Origin: CAWARU01 sp963784575
GTDB lineage: Bacteria > Pseudomonadota > Gammaproteobacteria > UBA6186 > Azoamicaceae
Reading direction: 5' to 3'
Assembly (NCBI GenBank): GCA_963784575.1
Contig: CAWARU010000001.1
Coordinates: 496,001 to 560,000, forward strand
DNA: 64,000 nucleotides
Positions 40,701 to 49,829 of this stretch are shown in pieces; the first letter of the stretch is position 1; each line of letters begins with the position of its first letter. The position numbers and the translations under genes were made by a program. The notes below the pieces were generated by a model. That model did not search any database, had not been told where the DNA came from, and saw only the letters and a list, made by a program, of their open reading frames with translations.

Positions 40701-41542
40701 CCTTTATACCATTTATGGATGCAAAGCATCGGATTTGCGCCTTGCTTTAAACTGAGAGCAAAAATTTCGTTTAAAATTTTGAAACCGGGATCATACCACC
40801 AATCTTGGTACCATTTTTTAGGATGGTAATCTGCTAGAAAATTACTATAGCGAAGATATTTGTTAACCATTAAATGATGAAGAAAACCCTGATTCCATCT
40901 ATTAGCATAATCTGCTCTACAGCCAGCTTCTAAAAGCGTTATTAGGATCTCTTTACCATAACTGTTGCTTTTTGTGAGATAATTAAAAAGCAGCCAATCC
41001 ATACGAGCGACAGAGTTTACATTAATTTTTCGGGTGTCAAGATAATAGCCGAGCTTTTTCTCATCGCCATGTACCATTGCTTCCAATAGCAAACCAAAGG
41101 CGCACTCTTTTAATATAGAATCGGGAAATTCAGAAAATACTTTTATATGTTCTTCCCTAGATATTCTATAAACGATCTCAACGAAATCACCCCAAGCTCC
41201 TTTTTTTGCAAGATAATGTAAAACTTCTTTAAAACTTTCTTGCACCCATTGAGTGTATATGGGTTTAGAATAGTATGATGGGCGAACACAATCCCTATGG
41301 AATTCCCCAATCCAAGGATTTTCTAGGTATGGAAGAGTAAATAAGGATCTTTGGGAGCCATGCTTTAAAATATATCTTGATTTTGCCAGAATGTGCGGGG
41401 ACTTTCCCACTTCCAATTGGAATTCTTTTAAGCTTGTTGGAGGAGTTTTTTTTAAAGACACCATTTTTTGGATATCTTGGTCTTTTTTGCTGCTGTCTTT
41501 ATCTTTCGTTTCTTGCAAAAGTTTTTTAATTGGAGTGCTCAT
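37754..41542 (-). CDS. Large ankyrin-repeat protein (candidate effector)
   Basis: The 1262-residue protein has no signal peptide. Ankyrin-type repeats can be seen near residues 190-215 (ILITLLEAGCRADYAN), 690-730 (KGESALHHF, MLLDKLGVNPL) and most clearly near 1105-1180 (YLKMLVEAGADVNERS, SAEILIDAGADLSVKVGG). Much of the middle is helical and charged without a recognised family; residues around 840-900 are Glu/Asp-rich. The last 70 residues are Pro/Ala/Lys-rich and end with WWSYLSKKFR. It lies between the patatin gene and recJ, and the two neighbouring large genes have the same strand and style. A role in host interaction is plausible but unproven. Confidence 0.65.
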   Translation of the reverse strand: MSTPIKKLLQETKDKDSSKKDQDIQKMVSLKKTPPTSLKEFQLEVGKSPHILAKSRYILKHGSQRSLFTLPYLENPWIGEFHRDCVRPSYYSKPIYTQWVQESFKEVLHYLAKKGAWGDFVEIVYRISREEHIKVFSEFPDSILKECAFGLLLEAMVHGDEKKLGYYLDTRKINVNSVARMDWLLFNYLTKSNSYGKEILITLLEAGCRADYANRWNQGFLHHLMVNKYLRYSNFLADYHPKKWYQDWWYDPGFKILNEIFALSLKQGANPMLCIHKWYKGIYFTSFSSLELLTRIPEESRAEFGRQKPETNIHNCFLQLLSFGGGLLKPGKRLANLESSRFDERRNREEFLKGVMEAAKQDIGYGSIFKTFQKNIETSEIVLLGETTDSKPKRVWIYTLKDLERALDVTNRDIRIPNLRKIIEYTFRTPTEDLAPGIHDLFMKYQKDLNLITEPSIITSLAQSHQRCYKEFKESLLNTPVVAGKEYFDFDKKSFVSAAIRKDIESYQPWLKPNILEVLSLLAKCNAEESFLLLAKTHHKVIGSELFLKFIRGSEQDFIACAGKLLLFLGVRVRDIKLIKHLMEDREIPLNIFLGTQQNSLLIELAKNCFRNPYLKVDKYAHDFRKVYHYGNYGWEEMLEKLTHQHAEEAHEIMKLLLEKSGKDSKNYASYRNQKGESALHHFSKREGNGQSMMMLLDKLGVNPLLQSKNGNLPLGNILQFYRYSFASLPMLTYGAGLAKREHRIYCPSLRFNISKILGVLQVLDRNLQATKEFSRLYFESDIAVAVKKENTIKTEALTDTQAKGSLVYAIHDVAVKSFPEEPHILGIEFEEDLEVEPETEAQAKDLLDYTRTEEPDIIDTPADTAIIDIQRELHFIFTLKELSDLLYLNRPEAALSKANDALSLFAPSIRRYVLEADDEIVDPKVKKLFAEEIRSFLDVDAVLRNHINSANCTDIIISYLNQDLSLQACLAFPQEKLKQLLEYNPEAPLATPAPLAIPVQIRKLNREQFILGQYKALLWKHNHSTGIDPKVVYGNRSDYDFDGKNSEFYKLLKLDDKDPANLAAMQNLIDNGLIALAQSVGRYSEILFQVIAEKRMGYLKMLVEAGADVNERSHPTADTALSLVLAQGDLQSAEILIDAGADLSVKVGGDFPDSLLSIASWKGKCEKGFIALLDKKGIILPELRPNPVPAAAPGKSPVAVPLVPQFTAQSAQLAGAEVVKPKPESPAKTVASDPKTKQEGQDKGKKKENTSWWSYLSKKFR

Positions 41543-41632
41543 AGTCTTAATTCTCTCTTAATTGAATCTTGTATATAAACTAAAGCGTATATTACTATAA
41601 ATTTCTGTTTCAGACAATCGGGCTAAATGAGC

Positions 41633-43504
41633 TTAGGCTAGCTCTTCCATCTGAATTATTTGTATATCCAAGGATCGCTGACCTCGAAAATAGTTTTCCC
41701 GCAATGAAAAAGCCGCTCGCACCGAAGCACCTTTTGTCACGGGCAAGCTGGATTGGCTCGTTTGTCGCATTCCAAACCATATCCCTGTAAAACGCAGACC
41801 CTCCACTTCTAACTGCACCCTGGCGTGAGTACCATCTCCAACAGGTTTGAGATCTACAAGACTTCCTTCCAATTCAAAAATGGGTGCTTCAAACTCACGC
41901 CCAAATGGCTCGAGCTCATTCAAGAAATCTAACAGGTCTAAATTTAAATATTCTGTTTCAAGAGGGCCGTCTGTTTGAATGACAGGACCAAGAGATTCGT
42001 GACTGTGATCGGAAAATTGTGCCTCAAATTGCGCGCGTACTGCTGCTTCAAATAGTGTTTGGAACTCTTTGAAGTTTTTCTTTTCGAGGGTTAGGCCGCC
42101 TGCGCCTTTGTGACCGCCGAATGCTAGTAATAATCCTGGTGCACTGTCTGATACCCATTGCAAGGCATCACGTACATGAATTTCATCAATGCCACGAACA
42201 GATCCCGTTATCAATGCTTCACGTTGTTCGATGCTATCTGCATCTTTATCTGTCCCATGTTTGTCCGTCCCCAGTTTATGTGTTACATGTTTCGGTGCGA
42301 AAATGGCTGTCGGCCGCCCAAAACTATCCTTAATCCGACTCGCAGCGATACCCTGCACCCCCGAATGGCCCTCTTCTAAATAAATGCAGATCGAATATTG
42401 CCCTGCTGCAACTTGATCTGAAGCCTGATCCATGGCTTGTTTCACGATCCCTTTCTGAATCGCTTTACGTTGCTCGTTTTGATCTTTGAGAGATTGGATC
42501 CAATCGCGCGCTTCCTCATCTGTTTCTGCCAACAAAAAGCTTACCGATCCAAAAGCAGAGGCCAGACGGCCATCACTGTTCAGCAACGGCCCAATGCGAA
42601 AACCTAAATCTTCCGAACGAATCGGATTTCTTGGGTTATTCGATTCTGCCAAAATTGCACGCCAGCAAGGTCTGTTCCCTTTTGATATTAAACGCATGCC
42701 GTATGCCACAATAGCTCGGTTGTTTTGACTGCGCGCCATGCTCACACAATCGGCAATTGTGCCAACTGCCACAAAATCTAGGGAATCCGACAAAGTCGGT
42801 GCATCTTTAGCTAGATGACCGCATTCGATCAATTTCTGTCGCGTCGCAGCCATCAGTAGCCAGGCTACCATGCACCCAGCAATGAAGGGATCTCCATAGC
42901 TGCACTCTGAACGTGTAGGATTTAAGCAGGCAAAAGCGCTCTTGGGGTAACCTTCTACAGGTATGGCGTGATGATCCGTTACCAGGACATCAATGCCTGC
43001 AACTTTCAATTTTGCAATTCTAGGTTCGTCCGAAGATCCATTGTCTGCGGTGATGAGTAAACTTGGGCGTGGATCATCAGCTAAAATTCTGGCTGCAACA
43101 GAATCGGAAAGGCCGTACCCTTCTGTTAGGCGATGGCCAATGTAAGATCGTATCAGCGAGGCGGGGTGTTTAAAGCGCTGCGATAGATTGTAAAACAATA
43201 CAGCATGACTTGTTTGTCCATCGCAATCATGATCGGTTTCAATGCCAATGCATTCTTCATTGACAATGGCAGAGGCTAGTCGGGTTGCAGCGCGATCCAT
43301 ATCAGCCATCATTTGCGGCGCGAGCAGATGTGACAGTTTTGGGGTAATGATGTCTTCTAAAGAAAATCCCTGTGGTAGCGGCCTGCTAGAGATAATACGG
43401 GCAATGATGGGATGTAAACCAAGACTTGAAGCTTCTGCCTCGATCTCCATGTTAATTTTTCTTGCCATCATTTTTGGGCGGGGCAGCGTAACATCGATTG
43501 ACAT
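41633..43504 (-). CDS. recJ: Single-stranded-DNA-specific exonuclease RecJ
   Basis: RecJ degrades single-stranded DNA 5' to 3' in RecF-pathway recombination, base-excision and mismatch repair. DHH-family motifs are present: the first Asp/His cluster in IETDHDCDGQTSHA (DHD.DG), ITADNGSSD, TDHHAIP (motif III), and FGGHKGAGGL in the DHHA1 part. The C-terminal OB region follows. I start at ATG 43504 (MSIDVTLPRP), which has AGGAAA about 10 bases upstream. With 623 residues it is slightly longer than E. coli RecJ (577). Between FAPKH and ITGSVRG is an insert with a repeated GTDKHGTDKDAD motif that E. coli lacks. It diverges from the Mth938-like gene. Confidence 0.93.
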   Translation of the reverse strand: MSIDVTLPRPKMMARKINMEIEAEASSLGLHPIIARIISSRPLPQGFSLEDIITPKLSHLLAPQMMADMDRAATRLASAIVNEECIGIETDHDCDGQTSHAVLFYNLSQRFKHPASLIRSYIGHRLTEGYGLSDSVAARILADDPRPSLLITADNGSSDEPRIAKLKVAGIDVLVTDHHAIPVEGYPKSAFACLNPTRSECSYGDPFIAGCMVAWLLMAATRQKLIECGHLAKDAPTLSDSLDFVAVGTIADCVSMARSQNNRAIVAYGMRLISKGNRPCWRAILAESNNPRNPIRSEDLGFRIGPLLNSDGRLASAFGSVSFLLAETDEEARDWIQSLKDQNEQRKAIQKGIVKQAMDQASDQVAAGQYSICIYLEEGHSGVQGIAASRIKDSFGRPTAIFAPKHVTHKLGTDKHGTDKDADSIEQREALITGSVRGIDEIHVRDALQWVSDSAPGLLLAFGGHKGAGGLTLEKKNFKEFQTLFEAAVRAQFEAQFSDHSHESLGPVIQTDGPLETEYLNLDLLDFLNELEPFGREFEAPIFELEGSLVDLKPVGDGTHARVQLEVEGLRFTGIWFGMRQTSQSSLPVTKGASVRAAFSLRENYFRGQRSLDIQIIQMEELA

Positions 43505-43600
43505 GTGAGCTAAGTTTCCTTTCTTAATTCTGTCCAATTCTCGGGTTCGTTAAATTTTGGGTCTCGTAGAACATATCGGTATTATAATTGTGCTAGGATT

Positions 43601-43987
43601 GTGTACAATAGCGAAATGGAACTAACTTTCGATAAATCCGATGCTAAATTTCAAATTACCGGGCTTAAACCAGGTTCAGTTTTTATCAATAAGCAAGAAT
43701 ATCGTCATTCCTTGATTGTGATGTCTGATAAGTTGATAACTGATTCCGTTCCGAATTCAGTTGACGATTTAGATTCAGCATACTTTCAAAGCTTGCTCGA
43801 ATATAATCCTCAGGTGATACTTCTCGGTACTGGAAATGAAATTCGTTTTCCAAATCCTGCCATTTTCGAACCGCTTTATAAAAATCAAGTAGGTATTGAA
43901 GTGATGGATACCAAAGCAGCCTGCAGAACTTATACAGTTTTGGCTTCGGAAGAAAGAAAGGTTCTGGCAATATTAATATTGGAGTGA
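43601..43987 (+). CDS. Mth938-like (DUF498/Xcc1710 family) protein
   Basis: About 123-128 residues with the family pattern: FQITGLKPGSVFINKQEYRHSLIVMSDKLI, then YNPQVILLGTGNEIRFP and GIEVMDTKAACRTYTVLASEERKVLAILI. The fold is the NDUFAF3/Mth938 type; the human relative is a complex I assembly factor, while the bacterial function is unknown. The start may be GTG 43601 or ATG 43616. It lies 12 bases before the SNF-type transporter gene and probably shares its transcript. Confidence 0.82.
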   Translation: MYNSEMELTFDKSDAKFQITGLKPGSVFINKQEYRHSLIVMSDKLITDSVPNSVDDLDSAYFQSLLEYNPQVILLGTGNEIRFPNPAIFEPLYKNQVGIEVMDTKAACRTYTVLASEERKVLAILILE

Positions 43988-43999
43988 GATAGTAAGATA

Positions 44000-45352
44000 A
44001 TGACAACTTCACATTGGTCCTCGCGTTTTGCATTTATCATGGCTACCACAGGCGCTGCAGTTGGCCTAGGCAATATTTGGAAATTTCCTTATATGGCTGG
44101 GGAAAATGGCGGTGGTTTCTTTGTATTAACTTATCTGGTCTTCGTCTTCATCATTGGCTTACCCAGCATGATGGCAGAAATTGTGATTGGCAAACTGGGA
44201 CAGGCAAATTCGGTCAATACCTTAGAAAAACTCGCCAAAAAAGATCATCACACCAAATATTGGAAATGGGTAGGTTGGTGGGGTGCTTTTGGTCTGATGC
44301 TGATTTTGTCTTTCTATAGCGTCGTTGCAGGCTGGTCTGTCGGATATTTATTTAAAGCTTTGGGTGGGACTTTTGTTTCACAGGCCCCCAATGCCATCGA
44401 AACAATATGGCAGGATTTTCTAAACGATCCGAAAGCCATGATAGTCTGGCACACTTTTTTCATGGTCATGACTTTATGGGTGGTCGGACGTGGCGTCCAT
44501 AATGGCATTGAACGCGCTACAAAAATCATGATGCCAGGACTATTTGTGATTTTAGTGGTCTTGACTATTTACTGCGCTTTTGTCGGGGATATTCAAGCAG
44601 CATTCAGTTTCCTGTTGAAGCCAGAGCCAACGCAATTTACGGCGAATACCGTTATCTATGCGTTGGGACATGCCTTTTTTACCTTGGCGATTGGCGGCGG
44701 CACCTTGCTTGTTTACGGTTGCTACATTCCAAAAACCACCAATATTGCCAGCAGCGTCGTCATCATTGCCTTGCTCGATGTACTGGTAGCGATGCTTTCA
44801 GGTTTAACCATTTTTTCATTGGTTTTTAAATTCAATCTGACTCCAGAAGGGGGACCTGGTTTGATGTTCAAAGTGCTGCCCATAGCACTTGCTCAAATGC
44901 CAGCAGGACAATGGATTGGCGGTCTCTTCTTTTTGCTGCTCTGGTTTGCTGCCTGGGCTTCATCCCTTTCAATGGCGGAACCCTTAGTCGTTTTAATGGT
45001 GGAACGTAGAAAATGGAGTCGAGTCAAAGCTTCTATTGTGGTTGGGGTTGTATGCTGGATCTTAGGTCTACTTGCTCTATTTTCATTTAACATTTGGTCT
45101 GATTTCAAATTCTTTGGCAAATTTACCATATTTGGCGCCATGGCAGATCTCACCACTAATATTATTCTGCCCTTGGGCGGCGCTATGTTTGCAATTTTTG
45201 CAGGCTGGGTTTTGACGTCGAAAGAGACCAAAGAAGGATTATTATTGGAGAAACCGCGGGATAGAAAACTTTTTAAAGCTTGGCGATTTATAGTCAGATA
45301 TATCGCTCCTATCGCAATTTTCTTTGTGTTTATTTGGAATCTGTTAGTTTGA
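44000..45352 (+). CDS. Sodium-dependent transporter, SNF/NSS family
   Basis: This is an integral inner-membrane protein of 450 residues with about 11-12 membrane segments, homologous to LeuT-type sodium symporters for amino acids. The N-terminal signature RFAFIMATTGAAVGLGNIWKFPYMAGENGGGFF contains the unwound TM1 region that coordinates sodium and substrate. Substrate cannot be read from sequence. In intracellular bacteria such carriers import host amino acids; a link to the adjacent NAD genes is not indicated. It converges on nadE with only 26 bases between the stops. Confidence 0.9.
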   Translation: MTTSHWSSRFAFIMATTGAAVGLGNIWKFPYMAGENGGGFFVLTYLVFVFIIGLPSMMAEIVIGKLGQANSVNTLEKLAKKDHHTKYWKWVGWWGAFGLMLILSFYSVVAGWSVGYLFKALGGTFVSQAPNAIETIWQDFLNDPKAMIVWHTFFMVMTLWVVGRGVHNGIERATKIMMPGLFVILVVLTIYCAFVGDIQAAFSFLLKPEPTQFTANTVIYALGHAFFTLAIGGGTLLVYGCYIPKTTNIASSVVIIALLDVLVAMLSGLTIFSLVFKFNLTPEGGPGLMFKVLPIALAQMPAGQWIGGLFFLLLWFAAWASSLSMAEPLVVLMVERRKWSRVKASIVVGVVCWILGLLALFSFNIWSDFKFFGKFTIFGAMADLTTNIILPLGGAMFAIFAGWVLTSKETKEGLLLEKPRDRKLFKAWRFIVRYIAPIAIFFVFIWNLLV

Positions 45353-45378
45353 ATAAACTTGCGATGTCATTCGAGTAC

Positions 45379-47457
45379 TTATTTTAGGTTTTTTAATTCC
45401 TTATTGAAACCACCAGACAAAATCGGATAACGACACCAAGTCTTGGGGTCCAGGCTCTCATTATCCAAATGGAAACTCGGTGCAATACGTTCTCTCTTCC
45501 ACTGGTTTGATGCCCAAAGTTTGAAAAATCTGTCTATGGCACCCTTTAACTCGGAAGACTCTGCTTGAGGATATTTTCTGCCCATGATGACAAGGATTTC
45601 TTCAGGCGATCTTTTATCACGAACAAAAAGCCGCTCAATGGAATCCAACCATTCAAAAGACATCAGATCTGCCTCGTCCGTTTGTGGATGATCAATGGGG
45701 CGTAATTCGGCTGTGGGTTTTTGAGCCGTGATTTTATCAAGCACTGGAATGGGACCGATACCTTCGATGCCCTTACTCTGCAGCCAGGATAACCATTGCA
45801 GTATAAATGATTTATCAACTCCGGCAATTGGACTCAACCCACCGCAGGTGTCGCCATCTATGGTAGTGTAACCGACAGCAGCTTCCGATCGATTGCTGGT
45901 GCATAGTAAAATAGACTTACGAAGATTTGCGAGTAACCATGCGCTGGGTGCTCTCACTCGGGATTGAATATTTTGTAATGCAATATCGTCACTCTCCCAC
46001 TCTAATTTTCGATTGACCAGAGGTTCTATTAATTCACAATAAGCTTTGATGATAGGTTTTATATCAAGATTGGCAAAGGGGGCTTTGATAGCTTCTGCCA
46101 AGCTCATGGCGGCTTCACGTGTGACTTTACCGCTGTTTTCACTCGCTTGGTATAAACAATACAGAAGAATCGGCATGAGTTTTGGTACGAATGCATCAAT
46201 GCCAATAGGTTCTTTTCCGTGCTGCTCTGTTCCCTGCTGTTCTTTTCCCTTGTGGTCTTTTTCCTTTAGGTTTTTGATCTCAGGAATATACTGTAATTTT
46301 TCTTGAAATTTTGCAAAACCCAATTCCTCTAAACTTAAGCGAATCATTAAATAAACGAGACAGGCTGTTGCACCCGAATCGGCCCCACCGCTCAAATTTA
46401 GCACGAAACCGTGTTGCCTACTTTTTCGCAAATAATCAAAGAGACCTAAAGCCACCGCTCGAGCAAATTCCTGGTGCTTTAAATCGTCGCCCTCTTCCCA
46501 GATATTCTGCATTTGGTTCTGCAAAGTTTGAATATCGTTTTTTTCTGTCATTATATTTTTAGTGAGCGTTTTACGCCAAGCCTTCTTAAACTCACAAGCA
46601 ATAATATCATCTGGATTGCAAGTGATGCCTTCATCGATGGTCTTTGCTCTTGTCAAACGCAGATCTTGAACATCGATAATGCTGCTCGTCACAATAGTAT
46701 CTTTAAAGGAGAAACGCGGCCCCAAGGCCATGAGTTTTTCACCGGCCGCAATAATGGTATCGCCATCATAGATGATTCTACCTGACTCATTGCCAAGCAA
46801 ATTAGCATACACATACGCGACACCAAAGGCGCGTGCGCCCTCTCTCACAAAGCGCCTGCGTACCAAACTTTTACCAAAGGAAAAATGGCTTGCGCTTGGA
46901 TTCAAGATAATATCGACGCCTCGATTGGCAAGGGAGATGCCGGTGCGATTGGCAACCCAGGCATCTTCACAAATTTCAAAACCGAGTAAGAGATCATTAA
47001 TATTAAAAATCAAGTCGCCAAGCAAATATTTGTTACCTAAAAATTCAAATTCTGTTTGAACACCTGCGACCCAGGGCTTAAACCAACGTGGTTCATAGTG
47101 AACCCCATAGCCTGGCAAATGCTGTTTTGCGACAAATCCTGCTATTTTGCCATCTACCAAAAGACAGCAGGTATTATAGAGGCCATCCCGATATAAAATC
47201 GGCAGTCCCACTGCCGCAATCAAATCTTTGGTTTCTTTGGCGATATCGAGTAGTATGGTAAAAGCTGTTTTGCAATTGGCAACGGAAAGAAAGGCATCTT
47301 CGCAACCATAACCTGTAATGCAAAGTTCAGGAAAACAGATGATTTCTGCTCCCTGGTTTCGTGCTTCTTTAAGACCTGCTAAAATATTGGCTTGATTATG
47401 TTCCCAATCCAAGGGAGTTTGGTTTAAGGCCGCAGCTGCAACAGTTACATAGCGCAT
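45379..47457 (-). CDS. nadE: Glutamine-dependent NAD+ synthetase
   Basis: NadE converts nicotinate adenine dinucleotide to NAD+ with ATP and glutamine-derived ammonia. The N-terminal nitrilase-type glutaminase (1-290) shows the catalytic Glu in CFPELCITGYG and Cys in GFEICEDAW. The C-terminal synthetase has the ATP-pyrophosphatase loop LNLSGGADSGA, then TSNRSEAAVGY and GDTCGGLSPI. The 692 residues match the long glutamine-dependent class. A hydrophilic Lys/Glu/Gln/His insert (EKDHKGKEQQGTEQHGKE) lies between the two halves of the synthetase, encoded by a repetitive stretch near 46200-46265. It follows pncB by 3 bases, so the two form an NAD salvage operon. Confidence 0.94.
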   Translation of the reverse strand: MRYVTVAAAALNQTPLDWEHNQANILAGLKEARNQGAEIICFPELCITGYGCEDAFLSVANCKTAFTILLDIAKETKDLIAAVGLPILYRDGLYNTCCLLVDGKIAGFVAKQHLPGYGVHYEPRWFKPWVAGVQTEFEFLGNKYLLGDLIFNINDLLLGFEICEDAWVANRTGISLANRGVDIILNPSASHFSFGKSLVRRRFVREGARAFGVAYVYANLLGNESGRIIYDGDTIIAAGEKLMALGPRFSFKDTIVTSSIIDVQDLRLTRAKTIDEGITCNPDDIIACEFKKAWRKTLTKNIMTEKNDIQTLQNQMQNIWEEGDDLKHQEFARAVALGLFDYLRKSRQHGFVLNLSGGADSGATACLVYLMIRLSLEELGFAKFQEKLQYIPEIKNLKEKDHKGKEQQGTEQHGKEPIGIDAFVPKLMPILLYCLYQASENSGKVTREAAMSLAEAIKAPFANLDIKPIIKAYCELIEPLVNRKLEWESDDIALQNIQSRVRAPSAWLLANLRKSILLCTSNRSEAAVGYTTIDGDTCGGLSPIAGVDKSFILQWLSWLQSKGIEGIGPIPVLDKITAQKPTAELRPIDHPQTDEADLMSFEWLDSIERLFVRDKRSPEEILVIMGRKYPQAESSELKGAIDRFFKLWASNQWKRERIAPSFHLDNESLDPKTWCRYPILSGGFNKELKNLK

Positions 47458-47460
47458 AAA

Positions 47461-48981
47461 TTATGATTTCTCGGCCAAAGAATTGTTAATTAGAGGTTTA
47501 TTGGATTCATTGGGTTCATTGGGTTCATTGGGTTCATTGGGTTTATTCGCGGATCCATTTACCATCAAACGCACTTGATACTCCTCCGTTGGCTTCAAAG
47601 CAGTGACTCCTGCAGGTAACTTGGAAAGTTGATCTCTTGCATAAGCTTGAATTGCGGTGAGCTTTGGCAATTCATACACTAATTTTCCTTTTTTAAAAAT
47701 GGGTAGTAACAGTTCTTCGGCCAGTGACTCTTCATGAATTGAATCTGATGAGGTCCCATGTATACCTCTATGAATATCTCCCTGTACATCTCCATAGATA
47801 TCTCCATGAATACCTCCATGTATATCATAGAGCTCATCATACAAGAAACGGCTATTTTTACTATAGCGTTTGACACGCAATATTCCAGGAAGCGTTTGCT
47901 TACGAACATCATCCGAACGCTTGGCCTTGTTGATCCATTTGCCATTTTTATCTTGGATTGCAACCAATTTATAAACGCCCCCTAAAGCAGGTTGATCATA
48001 AGCGGTGACTAATTTCGTCCCAACCCCCCACAGGGTAATTTTTGCACCCTCTTTTTTCAAACGCTCTATCTCATATTCATCCAGATCACCACTTCCCAAT
48101 ATAAAGGACTCTTCGAAGCCTGCTTCATCAAGCATTGCGCGAGCTTTAATGCTAAGACTCGCCAAATCACCAGAATCTAGTCTGATACCCAATAACTTAC
48201 TACCTTTTTCTTTTAATTTTTTCCCCACCTCAATTGCATGTCTGACACCTTCTATAGTTTGATACGTATCTACTAAAAAAACACAATTGTTAGGCATGGC
48301 TTCTGCATAAGATTCGAAGGATTGTAATTCATTATCAAAGGCCATAATCCAACTGTGCGCATGGGTTCCGCGCACCGGAATGCCATATAATTGTCCTGCA
48401 AGAACATTGGAACTTGATTGCACACCTCCCACAAAAGAAGCGCGTGTGGCTGTTAGTCCGCCATCATATCCCTGAGCTCGACGCAACCCAAATTCGATGA
48501 CGTGATCACCCTGTGCTGCCTGCATGACCCGAGAAGCTTTTGTTGCAATTAGACTTGGAAAATTCAACAAATTTAATACTGCAGTTTCCAATAACTGACA
48601 CTGCATCAAAGGGCCTATAATCTGTACTAGAGGTTCTCTAGGGAATACTACAGTGCCTTCTGGTATTGCAAAAACATCAAGTGAAAAAGAGAGTGTCCTA
48701 AGTGTTTCCAAAAAAGCTGGTTCAAAAAGCGCCGAACCATTGGCGGCTCTTAACGAGGATAAATAATCCAAATCAGCAGTCTTGAATTGGAACTTTGTTA
48801 TGAAATTAACAATATTTTCAAGACCAGAGCATATCGCATATCCCCCCTTAAAGGGATTTTCGCGATAGAACAGATCAAAAGCTGCCAAACTATCGTGCAT
48901 ACCTAATTTCCAATAGCCTTGAGCCATGGTAAGCTGGTATAAATCAGTATGAAGGGCGGGTGGGATATACTGGAAAGTCAT
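47461..48981 (-). CDS. pncB: Nicotinate phosphoribosyltransferase
   Basis: This enzyme converts nicotinate and PRPP to nicotinate mononucleotide, the entry step of NAD salvage. The start ALHTDLYQLTMAQGYW, the FDLFYRENPFKGGYAI segment, EFGLRRAQGYDGG, GTHAHSWIMAF and GIRLDSGDLA are typical of the bacterial NAPRTase type. The 506 residues include an insert of about 30 residues rich in IHGDIYGD-like repeats, encoded by 12-base DNA repeats near 47755-47835, and a C-terminal tail with NEPNEPNEP from 9-base repeats near 47504-47545. Both repeat units are multiples of three, so slippage would keep the frame. Upstream gene of the pair with nadE. Confidence 0.9.
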   Translation of the reverse strand: MTFQYIPPALHTDLYQLTMAQGYWKLGMHDSLAAFDLFYRENPFKGGYAICSGLENIVNFITKFQFKTADLDYLSSLRAANGSALFEPAFLETLRTLSFSLDVFAIPEGTVVFPREPLVQIIGPLMQCQLLETAVLNLLNFPSLIATKASRVMQAAQGDHVIEFGLRRAQGYDGGLTATRASFVGGVQSSSNVLAGQLYGIPVRGTHAHSWIMAFDNELQSFESYAEAMPNNCVFLVDTYQTIEGVRHAIEVGKKLKEKGSKLLGIRLDSGDLASLSIKARAMLDEAGFEESFILGSGDLDEYEIERLKKEGAKITLWGVGTKLVTAYDQPALGGVYKLVAIQDKNGKWINKAKRSDDVRKQTLPGILRVKRYSKNSRFLYDELYDIHGGIHGDIYGDVQGDIHRGIHGTSSDSIHEESLAEELLLPIFKKGKLVYELPKLTAIQAYARDQLSKLPAGVTALKPTEEYQVRLMVNGSANKPNEPNEPNEPNESNKPLINNSLAEKS

Positions 48982-49060
48982 TAAGCTATGTCCTAATCTG
49001 AGATCAGTTCCTTACTAAGAATATTGGCAATCATTAAGGCATTTTGCAAGGAATATTATC

Positions 49061-49612
49061 ATGTTAATCAAGAATACTGAAACAAAATATGGCATCATCA
49101 GCAAGCTATTGCATTGGAGCATAGCCATTTTGTTTCTGGTTCAATATATTTTGATCTTTTGGGTTAAATATATCTTGCCAGAGCATTCTCCCACTGGGAA
49201 ATTTCTCATCTCTGGACTTCATGAACCCATCGGAATGACAATTTTAGTGCTGGGAATTTTGGCTATCATTTGGCGGCTCTGCAATATCAAACCCTTATTC
49301 CTATTTTCAATGCCAGAATGGGAAAAAACAGCTGCAACCATAGTCCATATTCTACTCTACGTCACTATCATCGTAATGCCTTTGTCGGGATTATTGATGT
49401 CAATTGCAGCAGGCTACCCTCCAAGTTATTTTGGTCTTTTTACAGTACCTGCTTTTCTGCCAGTGAATAAAGCACTGTCCACTATTCTTTATGATGTCCA
49501 TGCCACTACCGCAATTATCATTGTTGTTTTGGTCGTCATCCATATTTTAGCGGCATTGAAGCATCATTTTATAAATAGAGATCATGTGCTGAAACGAATG
49601 TTATGGGGTTAG
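49061..49612 (+). CDS. cybB: Cytochrome b561 family protein
   Basis: A 183-residue inner-membrane diheme cytochrome b of the bacterial b561 type (YodB/CybB), which passes electrons from quinol or to small acceptors such as superoxide. Four membrane segments are visible, with candidate heme ligands in SKLLHWSIAI, SGLHEPIGM, VHATTAIII and LAALKHHF. The C-terminal motif with paired His and DHVLKRMLWG matches the family. The last 120 bp of this gene are duplicated at 52291-52410. It converges on the nonsense-split ankyrin gene. Confidence 0.88.
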   Translation: MLIKNTETKYGIISKLLHWSIAILFLVQYILIFWVKYILPEHSPTGKFLISGLHEPIGMTILVLGILAIIWRLCNIKPLFLFSMPEWEKTAATIVHILLYVTIIVMPLSGLLMSIAAGYPPSYFGLFTVPAFLPVNKALSTILYDVHATTAIIIVVLVVIHILAALKHHFINRDHVLKRMLWG

Positions 49613-49798
49613 GCGACCGTTCATGCACTGCCCTCGAACGCCCATCTTCTGGCAATCTCGCTTTAAAAAATTAACAAAATTTGCTCATTTACTATTTGTA
49701 AACTCCGCTCTTTTGTTAATTTTTTAAAGCGACCTTGCCTAAAATCTGGACGTTTTACCATACCTAGTCTTCTATGCCTGAAAAGTTACGGGGTTAGG
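49605..49798. mobile_element. About 185-bp palindromic insertion flanked by a 9-bp direct repeat
   Basis: GGGGTTAGG occurs at 49605-49613, over the b561 stop codon, and again at 49790-49798. Between them lies a sequence with a perfect 22-bp inverted repeat (49658-49679 and 49711-49732) that extends with mismatches to about 29 bp. At the matching place in the duplicated copy (near 52403) only one GGGGTTAGG is present and runs straight into GATGACTGTGG, giving an empty site. This fits a small non-autonomous element with a 9-bp target duplication. Alternatively the sequence was lost from the second copy. Confidence 0.7.
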
Positions 49799-49829
49799 AT
49801 GACTGTGGTGCCGCATTTGGTTAGACATT

